A DNA stretch of 8,574 nt from an uncultured Solobacterium sp. (GTDB lineage Bacteria; Bacillota_I; Bacilli_A; Erysipelotrichales; Erysipelotrichaceae), in NCBI GenBank assembly GCA_937895985.1, contig CALBKL010000085.1, forward strand, positions 1 through 8,574. Reading direction: 5' to 3'. A program made the translations under genes and the position numbers. Each line of letters starts with the position of its first letter. Within the stretch, counting starts at the first letter, position 1. The notes beneath the pieces were generated by a model that saw only the letters and a program-made list of their open reading frames with translations, was not told where the DNA came from and did not search any database. Positions 1-6,245 of the stretch are shown one piece after another.

Positions 1-52
1 CATACGAGATAGGAGTCCGTCTCGTGGGCTCGGAGATGTGTATAAGAGACAG
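1..52. other. Illumina Nextera P7/i7 adapter remnant (sequencing artefact)
   Basis: This stretch is synthetic, not genomic. Bases 1-10 match the 3' end of the P7 flow-cell primer, bases 11-18 (AGGAGTCC) sit where the 8-base i7 index lies and match, from memory, Nextera index N705, and bases 19-52 match the Nextera read-2 transposase adapter. They end in the 19-base Tn5 mosaic end AGATGTGTATAAGAGACAG at 34-52. Genomic sequence begins at 53, inside nrdD. On the minus strand the adapter has no stop in the nrdD frame, so an automated caller would append the false peptide LSLIHISEPTRRTPISY to NrdD. It should be trimmed before any annotation is deposited. Confidence 0.98.
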
Positions 53-1696
53 CTGCATAACACGCATACCAAATTCTTTACCTTTTTCTGTTGTATGAGA
101 AGCACCTGTCATATAGTGAACACACTCATATAGACCACCATAACCTAATGAAATAGTGCTATATCCATTGAACAATAATCTATCGATTACTTCACCCTTC
201 TTTAAACGTGCAATCGCTCCATGTTGCCAAAGGATAGGTGCAACATCAGATGGTGTTCCAAGTAGTCTCTTATGACGAATCATAAGCGCTCGATAGCAAA
301 GGTCTAATCGTTCATCAAATATCTTCCAGAACTCTTCTTCATTACCCTTTGATGAACAGGCAATATCTACTAAGTTGATTGTGACAACACCCTGGTTGAA
401 TCTTCCATAGTATTTATGGTGATTAGAATTATAGTTTTGCGCTTCTGCAATATTGCCTAAATCATTATCGGTAAAACGGTCTGCAGTTAAGAAAGAACGA
501 CATCCCATACATGGATAAACATCCCCATTCTTCAAGTGCTTCATTACCTTAGCAGAAATGTAGTCAGGAACCATTCTCTTAGCAGTACATTCAGCTGCAA
601 GTTTTGTTAAGTAATAATACTTACGTCCTTCATACACGTTATCTTCATCTAATGCATAGATAAGTTTAGGGAATGCCGGTGTAATATAGATACCCTTTTC
701 ATTCTTAACACCTGTCATTCTCTGCTTGAGCATTTCTTCAATGATAAGTGCAAGGTCATCTCTTGTCCGTCCATCTTCCACTTCATCAAGATACATAAAT
801 ACCGTTACGAATGGAGCTTGTCCATTTGTAGTCATTAGTGTGATGATCTGATATTGGATTGTCTGAACGCCAGTTGTAATTTCCTTGCGTACACGTAATT
901 CTGCAAGTGCATTAATTTTGTCGTTATCAACTTCAATCCCCGCAACCGCTAATTCTTCTGCAACGTTACGACGGTGCTTTTGACGTGATACTTCAACAAA
1001 TGGTGCAAGATGAGATAGTGTAATTGTCTGTCCACCATATTGGTTTGAAGCTACCTGCGCAATAATTTGCGTCGCAATATTACAAGCAGTCGCAAAACTA
1101 TGAGGTTTTTCAATTGCTGTTCCTGAAATAACTGTTCCATTCTGTAACATGTCCTCTAGATTGACTAAACAACAGTTATACATCGGTTGTGCAAAGTAAT
1201 CTGAGTCATGGAAATGAATAATACCCTTTTCATGCGCTTCATAGATGTCTTGAGGTAATAAAAAACGCTTTGTAATATCTTTAGAAACTTCACCTGCCAT
1301 GTAGTCACGCTGTGTACTATTTACAGTTGGATTTTTATTGGAGTTTTCTTGTTTTGCTTCTTCATTGTTTCTTTCTAATAAAGAAAGAATCTTTTGATCT
1401 GTAGTATTTGCCTTACGAACTAAAGCACGTTCATAACGATATGTAATATAGTTATGTGCCACTTGGAAAACCTGAGCCTTCATTAATTCGTTTTCAACCA
1501 TATCTTGAATTTCTTCAACCGATACAGATCTCTTTAGAGATTTGCACTTGTTAGAAACACGTTCTGTAATATCATGGATTATTTCCGCTGTTGTACGGTG
1601 CGACAAATCAGTCGCGTTATTTGCCTTTGTAATCGCATTTTCAATCTTCGATACATCGAATGCGAGTTCTTCACCACTACGCTTAATTACGTTCAT
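53..1696 (-). CDS. nrdD: Anaerobic (class III) ribonucleoside-triphosphate reductase, large subunit, 3'-truncated
   Basis: The enzyme reduces ribonucleoside triphosphates to dNTPs without oxygen, using a glycyl radical installed by the radical-SAM activase NrdG; it is cytoplasmic. 548 codons are present. Residues 1 to about 95 form an ATP-cone allosteric domain (VIKRSGEELAFD near the start). The reductase core then carries YNCCL, with Cys175 and Cys176, and YPCMGCRSFL, with Cys396 and Cys399. By family knowledge the first Cys of YNCCL and the GCRS Cys are the active-site pair (E. coli Cys175/Cys384), the latter forming the thiyl radical. TLMTTNGQAPFVTVF and ITPAFPKLIY are further family signatures. 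Full-length relatives are about 700-740 residues, so about 180 C-terminal residues are missing, including the four-Cys zinc site and the glycyl-radical loop. The gene is cut by the contig end at the adapter, not by mutation. The start is set by GGAGGAG at 1701-1707, four bases upstream of the ATG. Confidence 0.96.
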
Positions 1697-1714
1697 TTTA
1701 CTCCTCCATATAAA

Positions 1715-1736
1715 AATAGTTGCATTTCCAACTATT
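1715..1736 (-). promoter_or_regulatory. Hairpin in the nrdD leader
   Basis: A perfect 8-bp inverted repeat, AATAGTTG (1715-1722) and CAACTATT (1729-1736), has a 6-base loop. Read on the minus strand it lies between the candidate nrdD promoter and the ribosome site and is followed at once by five U residues. It could act as a weak attenuator or transcript-end stabiliser, or be a dimeric-protein operator. With only two G-C pairs it is a poor terminator. It does not resemble the NrdR box consensus. Confidence 0.45.
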
Positions 1737-1751
1737 ATTTCGTATACAAGA

Positions 1752-1780
1752 ATAATACCCTCTCACCAGATGAAATACAA
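1752..1780 (-). promoter_or_regulatory. Candidate sigma-A promoter of nrdD
   Basis: Reading the minus strand there is a -35 TTGTAT (1775-1780), a 17-base spacer and a -10 TATTAT (1752-1757, 5/6 to consensus). Predicted transcription start is near 1745, giving a leader of about 48 bases that contains the hairpin at 1715-1736 and the strong ribosome site. Called by eye; the -35 is weak. Confidence 0.5.
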
Positions 1781-1827
1781 GCATCATTATTATGAAAATC
1801 ACATCAAAAAATATGCCTAAAAACTTT

Positions 1828-1868
1828 CATTTTAAAAAGACCGCATCTATAAAGGACTTTTTAAAAAT
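1828..1868. repeat. Imperfect inverted repeat, possible bidirectional terminator-like hairpin
   Basis: Arms TTTTAAAAAG (1830-1839) and CTTTTTAAAA (1857-1866) pair perfectly over 10 bp. Inside them, after an A-A mismatch, CC (1841-1842) pairs with GG (1854-1855), leaving an 11-base loop. Flanking CAT/ATG would extend the stem past one bulged base. The A-arm/T-arm layout looks like a bidirectional terminator, but the stem has only three G-C pairs and a better terminator already lies at 2005-2032. Its role is unknown. Confidence 0.5.
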
Positions 1869-1883
1869 GTAATAATTTTTCAT

Positions 1884-1897
1884 CAAAAATATTTTTG
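1884..1897. repeat. 14-base perfect palindrome CAAAAATATTTTTG
   Basis: The sequence reads identically on both strands and lies about 100 bases upstream of the candidate nrdD promoter. It could be a protein-binding site, but AT-rich DNA produces such palindromes by chance, so this is a weak call. Confidence 0.35.
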
Positions 1898-2004
1898 TAA
1901 TTATCATGCCAATTAAATCCACCCTATCAAAATTACAAACTACCATGAAAACGAGTATACTTTACTTTCACAATTTGTAAAATTCCTTACATCATAATAT
2001 CTTG

Positions 2005-2032
2005 AAAAAAATCCATCCCTATAGGATAGATT
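2005..2032 (-). terminator. Rho-independent terminator of the two-gene membrane-protein operon
   Basis: On the minus strand AATCTATCC pairs with GGATGGATT (9 bp with one G-U wobble; arms at 2024-2032 and 2010-2018), around a 5-base loop. A run of U residues (2005-2011) follows. It begins nine bases past the stop codon at 2041. Confidence 0.88.
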
Positions 2033-2040
2033 CATTTTGC

Positions 2041-2652
2041 TTATTTCCAACCCTTTGAAGAATAATATTCCAAGTTGGTGATTTGTTGATTTGCGTCAAT
2101 ATCGCAGAAGATATAGCAGAAACGATATGGCGTTTCAGAACGATGATTTGCAGTATAATAACTAATTCGCACAAAGTAGCGATATACATCATCTTTTATT
2201 GTTACAAGTTGTACATCCTGCTTAAGATACTTCATATCTGATAGGATTTCAAAAGTAGGATTTGATCCATCTGTAATACTTGCTGGATCTTTCATTCCCT
2301 CCACAAAAAACTGTGTATCTGTTTTTAAGTTGTATGTGGAAATTATACTTGATCTTTGCGTTGCATATTCTTCTGGTGAATTCCAAACAAAGGCAGTTGT
2401 CCAAAGTTGATCCATCATTGCAGTATCTGAGGACAATCGTTTAGAGGAAGTGTAAATTGTATCGCTTTCCCCAAAACCATTTACATATCCTGACGGTATT
2501 TGTGCCAATTGATTCTTCAATCCTTCTATCTCATCTAATTGAGATAGCCATTGAACATTTTTACGATTACCCCACTGCCAACTCAGAAAAAGAGTAACTA
2601 CCATGATAAGTGCACATAACAAACATATAACAAAACTAGCTAGTCTTTTCAT
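2041..2652 (-). CDS. Hypothetical single-pass membrane protein, 203 aa
   Basis: I do not recognise this protein. Lys2-Arg3 precede a hydrophobic helix at about residues 5-26 with no lipobox, so it is probably a type II anchor with the rest outside the membrane. A short helical linker follows (about 33-52). The exported domain has a segment around 83-110 (LWTTAFVWNSPEEYATQR) and a beta-rich end around 146-196 (VYRYFVRISYYT, YRFCYIFCDID, ITNLEYYSS). That order faintly recalls NTF2-like VirB8/TcpC-type domains, which is an impression only. Its ATG is one base beyond the stop of the upstream gene, and its GGAGG (2665-2669, 12 bases from the ATG) lies inside that gene's last codons, implying translational coupling. 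The coding evidence (length, coupling, terminator) is good; the function is unknown. Confidence 0.88.
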   Translation of the reverse strand: MKRLASFVICLLCALIMVVTLFLSWQWGNRKNVQWLSQLDEIEGLKNQLAQIPSGYVNGFGESDTIYTSSKRLSSDTAMMDQLWTTAFVWNSPEEYATQRSSIISTYNLKTDTQFFVEGMKDPASITDGSNPTFEILSDMKYLKQDVQLVTIKDDVYRYFVRISYYTANHRSETPYRFCYIFCDIDANQQITNLEYYSSKGWK

Positions 2653-2653
2653 A

Positions 2654-3229
2654 TTAATACCAAGCCTCCACAGAACTTCCTTTCAGTTCCCTACCATTTG
2701 GATTTCCATATTGACTGTAATTTAGAACAAGATTCGAGAAATGATTTGTACTAACATCATAATAGCCCTGTACCCATGCAAGCATGTTCACTCCATCGCT
2801 TAAAATCCAAATCACTTTTTGACTTGAACCCGAGAATATAAACGTTGGTGCAAATGACCATGTATATGCACCATCTATCGGATACCATATAGACAAGAAA
2901 TTCGTATTATCACCAGCAACAATATATGTCTGCATCGATGTCTGTAATTCTGAACTTACAGTATCTGTTTGATCTTGCAAAGCCTGTGTCTGTGCTTGTG
3001 CTACTGCATTTCCAGCATTAAACATCGTTTCAAGTTTTGCATACTCTTCTGAAGATGTTTCTTGTTGTAATGCTTGTGCATCTGCAATCTGTTGTGATAA
3101 TGCATTTGCTTGATTAGCACGTTGAATAGAGTCCCTTTCAAACTGTTGTGCAGATTGAAATGTCCCATAGGCAATATATACTGCTATAGCTATAAATACT
3201 ACCGAAAGAAATGTAAATATCTTACGCAT
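2654..3229 (-). CDS. Hypothetical membrane-anchored protein with Gln/Ala-rich helical stalk, 191 aa
   Basis: Function not recognised. The N-terminus MRK is followed by a hydrophobic helix at about 4-21, without a lipobox. A long Gln/Ala/Glu-rich helical stretch (about 25-100, with many AQALQQ-like runs) probably forms a coiled coil. A C-terminal domain (about 105-191) is rich in aromatic residues, for example FLSIWYPIDG and MLAWVQGYYDV, and contains no cysteine. Its end, YYDVSTNHFSNLVLNYSQYG, is loosely similar in layout to CDIDANQQITNLEYYSSKG of the downstream protein, so the two may be diverged relatives or partners. It is the first gene of a two-gene operon. The start is supported by AAGGGG-like bases (3237-3240) seven bases upstream and by an extended -10 promoter right before it. 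Confidence 0.88.
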   Translation of the reverse strand: MRKIFTFLSVVFIAIAVYIAYGTFQSAQQFERDSIQRANQANALSQQIADAQALQQETSSEEYAKLETMFNAGNAVAQAQTQALQDQTDTVSSELQTSMQTYIVAGDNTNFLSIWYPIDGAYTWSFAPTFIFSGSSQKVIWILSDGVNMLAWVQGYYDVSTNHFSNLVLNYSQYGNPNGRELKGSSVEAWY

Positions 3230-3249
3230 AATAATACCCCTTCTTAGCG

Positions 3250-3258
3250 ATTATACCA
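3250..3258 (-). promoter_or_regulatory. Extended -10 promoter of the membrane-protein operon
   Basis: Minus-strand TGGTATAAT is a perfect TATAAT with the TGn extension; no good -35 is visible because that position falls in the T-tract of the preceding terminator. The predicted start near 3243 leaves a leader of only about 14 bases, with the ribosome site almost at the 5' end of the mRNA. Confidence 0.6.
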
Positions 3259-3270
3259 TGAATAGAGAAA

Positions 3271-3302
3271 TAAAAAGAAAGAGGTCTCTCAAACCTCTTT
3301 CT
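3271..3302 (-). terminator. Rho-independent terminator of the flavin reductase gene
   Basis: The minus strand has a 10-bp perfect stem, AGAAAGAGGT with ACCTCTTTCT (arms at 3293-3302 and 3276-3285), a 7-base loop and a following U-run. It starts ten bases past the stop at 3312. Its tail overlaps the -35 zone of the next operon's promoter. Confidence 0.92.
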
Positions 3303-3311
3303 AAGCATGTT

Positions 3312-5618
3312 TTACTTGTTGTCCGCAACGATAGTATCAGCAGCTGTACGACCTGAAACGAAGATTTCAACAATCGCATTACCACCTAAACGGTTACCAC
3401 CGTGGATACCACCAGTTACTTCACCAGCAGCGTATAGACCCTTGATGATCTTGCCATCTTTATCTAATACGTGACGCTGTGCATCAACTGTTACACCACC
3501 CATTGTATGGTGTGTAGATGGAGCTAGTATTCTAATCTTTAACTTAACGCCATCAAGCTTATAAGTATCAACGATATACTTACCGTTTTCATCCTTTTCA
3601 GCTGTACCAATTAATGTTGTCCAACCTGTCTTTGTTGGGTTCAATGTGTTTTCTGTACCTGTCATCAATGCCATATCGTATTCCTTGATTGTATTGATAA
3701 CTTCTTCTTGTGTGCATTCAAAGCCTAATTGCTTGAATAACTCACCTAACTGATCAACAGTTCTTGTGTACTGTCTATTTTCAACATCACTTTCCCAAAG
3801 TGTTAGATCTTCATCCTTTGGTGTTCCATAAGGATATGGACCAGGAACTAATTGGTTGGAGTTTGCAATATCCATAATTGTTCCATTTGTACCATTGAAG
3901 CTTACACCGTTTTCAAATTCAGCAAGTGATAATACGTCACGTTCACCAGTTTCGTTAACGAAACGCTTACCAGTTGTAGGGTTGATATAGATTGCATAGT
4001 GTCCACCACCGAATGCAAGGTTACCATTATCTACCCATGAGATAGGCATCATCTGAGCAAAGCCCATACCTGTTGTAGCAGCACCTACTGCTTCTGCCAT
4101 ATCAATACCAGAACCTACTAATGAAGAACGGTTTGTTGTACCTGTATGTGTTGTGATATCACCATCAGGCCAGTAGTCGTTTGTTTCCATTACGCGCTTG
4201 ATATCTGCAGCGTATCCACCAGTTGCAAGTACTACACCCTTCTTAGCATGAACTGTTACTGGAGTTCCATCATATTGAACACCCTTAACACCAACTACTT
4301 TTCCATCCTTATCTGTGATAAGTTCTGTTACCTTAGTACGTAACATGATTTCGTTGTCTGCATGGTTAGCAACTTTTTCTAGTAATGTCTTTCTTGTTGT
4401 TGCAAAGTATGTATTGTAAACTGTCTTACCCTTTACATTCTTTCCATCTGGATCTGGTGTTCCATCACCATCAAGATCGCTTCCCTTGAAGTCGTTTTCA
4501 CGGTTCCATAAAGCACCTACAATGATTGGCTGAATAGAGTTATCAAAGATAGCACCCTGATCTTCTAACCAACCCTTAAGGTCTTGTCCACCCTCAACAA
4601 ACTGCTTAACAAGATCATATGAACCATAAATCCATGATGTCTTTTCAGCGTTTGGTCTTAATCCACCATAATATGTCTGGAAGATGTGTAGATTTAGAGT
4701 TGAGAATAATGTGATTTCACCCTCTGCTTTACCTGCATCTAACTGTGGCTGTGCCCAGTTCAAGTAAGCCTGAATCTCACTCTTCAATTCTTTTAGTGTA
4801 CTTAAGTATTCTGCATGTACACCAGCATGTGACAATGTTTCAATATCACCTGCTACAAATGGTGTTTTATCAAAGTACTTACTATCGAATTCATTTTCAT
4901 TCCAGTTAAGGATTTCCTTTAATACCTTGATGTTACCAGTAGCGTTATGTACTTTATTGTATGTAACACCCTTGTAAACACCTGTTGTTGCATCTGGATC
5001 AGCTGGATCCCAAACTAAGTAAGATTGTGCAGACTGGAACTGTCCACCAGAAGCTACTGTATTACCACCGATTTCAGAGTTAACTTCTAATACAACTACT
5101 GAGTTACCGTTCTGTGCAGACTGAACTGCTGTAGCCATACCAGCACCACCAGCACCAACTACAACAACGTCAGCTGTCTTTTCGATTGCTTCACCAGCTT
5201 TATGTTCTACTGTATTCTTCTTAAAGCCATCTAAATCACTAGCTTCTGCTTGTTTTGCTGCATCAATTAATGCATTCTTGAAACCGATTGAAGTAAATGT
5301 AGCACCAGAGATAACATCAATGCCAGCACCATTAGCTTCCTTGGCATCTGCTACTAAATAATCAAATGCTGGTGTTCCGATATGATTTGTTTCTTTGTTA
5401 TCACTATAATCAATTTCGGAAATACCATCCTTTGTAAATGTAACTGTTAAGTTAATTGGTCCATTATAACCTGTACCAGTACCTGTATATGTACCTTCCT
5501 TATAAGTTACCTTTACATTTTCTTTTTTCTTTGCACTATCTTCTTTGTTGCTTGGTGAACATGCAACAAGTGAAATAGCCATCAAAGAACTGAGTCCTAA
5601 CTTCATGTAATTCTTCAT
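3312..5618 (-). CDS. Extracytoplasmic flavin (FMN/FAD) reductase lipoprotein, fumarate/urocanate reductase superfamily
   Basis: Predicted to reduce a small unsaturated organic acid outside the membrane as an anaerobic electron sink. Residues 1-19 are a signal peptide and LVAC puts the lipidated Cys at 20. An FMN-binding domain (about 40-125) has DVISGATFT, where Thr109 is the expected site of covalent FMN attachment by ApbE. The FAD domain starts with VVVVGAGGAG (151-160; G155, G157, G160) and ends with HHTMGG (703-708) and GNRLGGNA (741-748). By analogy with flavocytochrome c3, His704, Arg743 and Arg560 (in KRFVNETGERD) are substrate-binding or proton-donor residues. The substrate-site His of the QxHP motif appears to be Met524 (AQMMP), so fumarate may not be the substrate. 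DLDGDGTPDPDG (381-392) looks like a Ca2+ loop. No heme motif is present. GGAGGG (5623-5628) fixes the start. Monocistronic. The superfamily call is firm; the substrate is unknown. Confidence 0.93.
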   Translation of the reverse strand: MKNYMKLGLSSLMAISLVACSPSNKEDSAKKKENVKVTYKEGTYTGTGTGYNGPINLTVTFTKDGISEIDYSDNKETNHIGTPAFDYLVADAKEANGAGIDVISGATFTSIGFKNALIDAAKQAEASDLDGFKKNTVEHKAGEAIEKTADVVVVGAGGAGMATAVQSAQNGNSVVVLEVNSEIGGNTVASGGQFQSAQSYLVWDPADPDATTGVYKGVTYNKVHNATGNIKVLKEILNWNENEFDSKYFDKTPFVAGDIETLSHAGVHAEYLSTLKELKSEIQAYLNWAQPQLDAGKAEGEITLFSTLNLHIFQTYYGGLRPNAEKTSWIYGSYDLVKQFVEGGQDLKGWLEDQGAIFDNSIQPIIVGALWNRENDFKGSDLDGDGTPDPDGKNVKGKTVYNTYFATTRKTLLEKVANHADNEIMLRTKVTELITDKDGKVVGVKGVQYDGTPVTVHAKKGVVLATGGYAADIKRVMETNDYWPDGDITTHTGTTNRSSLVGSGIDMAEAVGAATTGMGFAQMMPISWVDNGNLAFGGGHYAIYINPTTGKRFVNETGERDVLSLAEFENGVSFNGTNGTIMDIANSNQLVPGPYPYGTPKDEDLTLWESDVENRQYTRTVDQLGELFKQLGFECTQEEVINTIKEYDMALMTGTENTLNPTKTGWTTLIGTAEKDENGKYIVDTYKLDGVKLKIRILAPSTHHTMGGVTVDAQRHVLDKDGKIIKGLYAAGEVTGGIHGGNRLGGNAIVEIFVSGRTAADTIVADNK

Positions 5619-5659
5619 TTTTCCCTCCGTGTGTATTTTTTAACAAATACCCTAATCAT

Positions 5660-5689
5660 ATAGTATCTTACTTCTTATTTTTTTGCTAA
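5660..5689 (-). promoter_or_regulatory. Candidate promoter of the flavin reductase gene
   Basis: Minus-strand TTAGCA (5684-5689, 4/6 to the -35 consensus), an 18-base A-rich spacer and TACTAT (5660-5665, 5/6 to the -10 consensus). The predicted start is near 5653. The first transcribed bases could fold weakly, GTATTT (5633-5638) with AAATAC (5645-5650) as seen on the plus strand, just before the ribosome site. Confidence 0.5.
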
Positions 5690-5696
5690 TGAAATA

Positions 5697-5721
5697 TTAA
5701 AAAACTGCCCATCGGCAGTTT
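5697..5721 (-). terminator. Rho-independent terminator of the trxB-HAD-prxQ unit
   Basis: AAACTGCC (5702-5709) pairs perfectly with GGCAGTTT (5714-5721) around a 4-base loop, and on the minus strand a U-run follows. It begins seven bases past the prxQ stop and sits directly upstream of the next gene's -35. Confidence 0.93.
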
Positions 5722-5728
5722 AAAAATT

Positions 5729-6181
5729 TTATAATTCTTTAACAACATCTTCTACATGGCTTGTAGGTTTAACTTTTTGGAAAGTTTTGATGATAATACC
5801 CTGTTCATCAATTAAGTATGTAGAACGCTCAATTCCCATATACTTACGACCATACATCGATTTTTCTACCCAAACATCATATGCTTGAATAGTTTCTGTA
5901 GATTCATCTGATAGTAGTGTAAATGGTAAATCATAATTACTTTCAAATTTCTTATGAGACTTGACACTATCCTTTGAAATACCTAACACAATCGCTCCCT
6001 TTTCCTGAATTTGTGGTAAGCGATCACGGAAGTTACAAGCTTCTGCTGTACAACCGGATGTATTATCCTTTGGATAAAAATAGAGAATTACCTTTTTACC
6101 TTTATACTCAGAAAGTGTATGCTCTACACCATTTTGATCTGGTAATTTAAACTCTGGTGCTTTTACTCCGACATTTAACAT
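5729..6181 (-). CDS. bcp: Thioredoxin-dependent thiol peroxidase (peroxiredoxin, PrxQ/Bcp family)
   Basis: It reduces hydrogen peroxide and organic hydroperoxides in the cytoplasm and is recycled by thioredoxin. At 150 residues it matches the usual 150-160 of the family. The AhpC/TSA thioredoxin-like fold runs from GVKAPEFKLPDQ at the start. The motif YPKDNTSGCTAEACNFRD carries peroxidatic Cys44 and, five residues on, Cys49, the usual resolving Cys of the two-Cys PrxQ type (E. coli Bcp Cys45/Cys50). Thr41 and Arg119 (GIERSTYLID) fit the conserved peroxidatic-site Thr and Arg. GGGAG (6191-6195) lies nine bases before the ATG. It is the last gene before a strong terminator and is downstream of trxB in the same orientation, which suits its need for reduced thioredoxin. 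It has no strong promoter of its own. Confidence 0.96.
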   Translation of the reverse strand: MLNVGVKAPEFKLPDQNGVEHTLSEYKGKKVILYFYPKDNTSGCTAEACNFRDRLPQIQEKGAIVLGISKDSVKSHKKFESNYDLPFTLLSDESTETIQAYDVWVEKSMYGRKYMGIERSTYLIDEQGIIIKTFQKVKPTSHVEDVVKEL

Positions 6182-6222
6182 TTTTCATATCTCCCAATTC
6201 TATAAATCAATGATAATATAAT

Positions 6223-6235
6223 GGTTTTCAAAACC
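6223..6235. repeat. Short palindrome GGTTTTCAAAACC between HAD and prxQ genes
   Basis: Six-base arms around a single central base lie in the 64-base gap between the HAD gene and prxQ. No U-run follows on the minus strand, so it is not a convincing terminator. A weak promoter for prxQ (minus-strand TTCAAG, 16-base spacer, TATTAT) overlaps it, so it could be an operator, but the support is thin. Confidence 0.35.
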
Positions 6236-6245
6236 TTGAATTTGC

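Larger units (their letters stand above)
1697..2040. other. 344-base non-coding region upstream of nrdD
   Basis: This very AT-rich gap separates the nrdD start from the end of the small membrane-protein operon. It holds, from nrdD outward, the nrdD ribosome site, leader hairpin and promoter, an imperfect inverted repeat at 1828-1868, a 14-base palindrome at 1884-1897, and the operon terminator at 2005-2032. Open frames that enter it from the nrdD antisense strand have no ribosome site. I see no tRNA or riboswitch-like structure, and no clear NrdR box. Confidence 0.7.

Noticed and set aside
34..52. Tn5 mosaic end as a sign of a real transposon insertion in nrdD
   Set aside because: The mosaic end is joined to the P7 primer and an i7 index, so it is library adapter, not a mobile element.
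53..1696. nrdD as a pseudogene because the C-terminal glycyl-radical region is absent
   Set aside because: The frame is intact to the adapter junction; the loss is caused by the contig end.
1542..1820. Plus-strand open frames antisense to the nrdD start, running into the intergenic gap
   Set aside because: No ribosome site, no recognisable protein, and they oppose a strongly supported nrdD; they are frame shadows.
4146..4343. Plus-strand open frame inside the flavin reductase gene
   Set aside because: It lies wholly antisense to a conserved FAD-domain coding region, with a Cys-rich, low-plausibility translation and no ribosome site.
3312..5618. Naming the flavin reductase as urdA or fumarate reductase
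   Set aside because: Domain content fits both, but the substrate-site residue differs from the fumarate enzyme and I cannot verify urocanate determinants, so no symbol was given.
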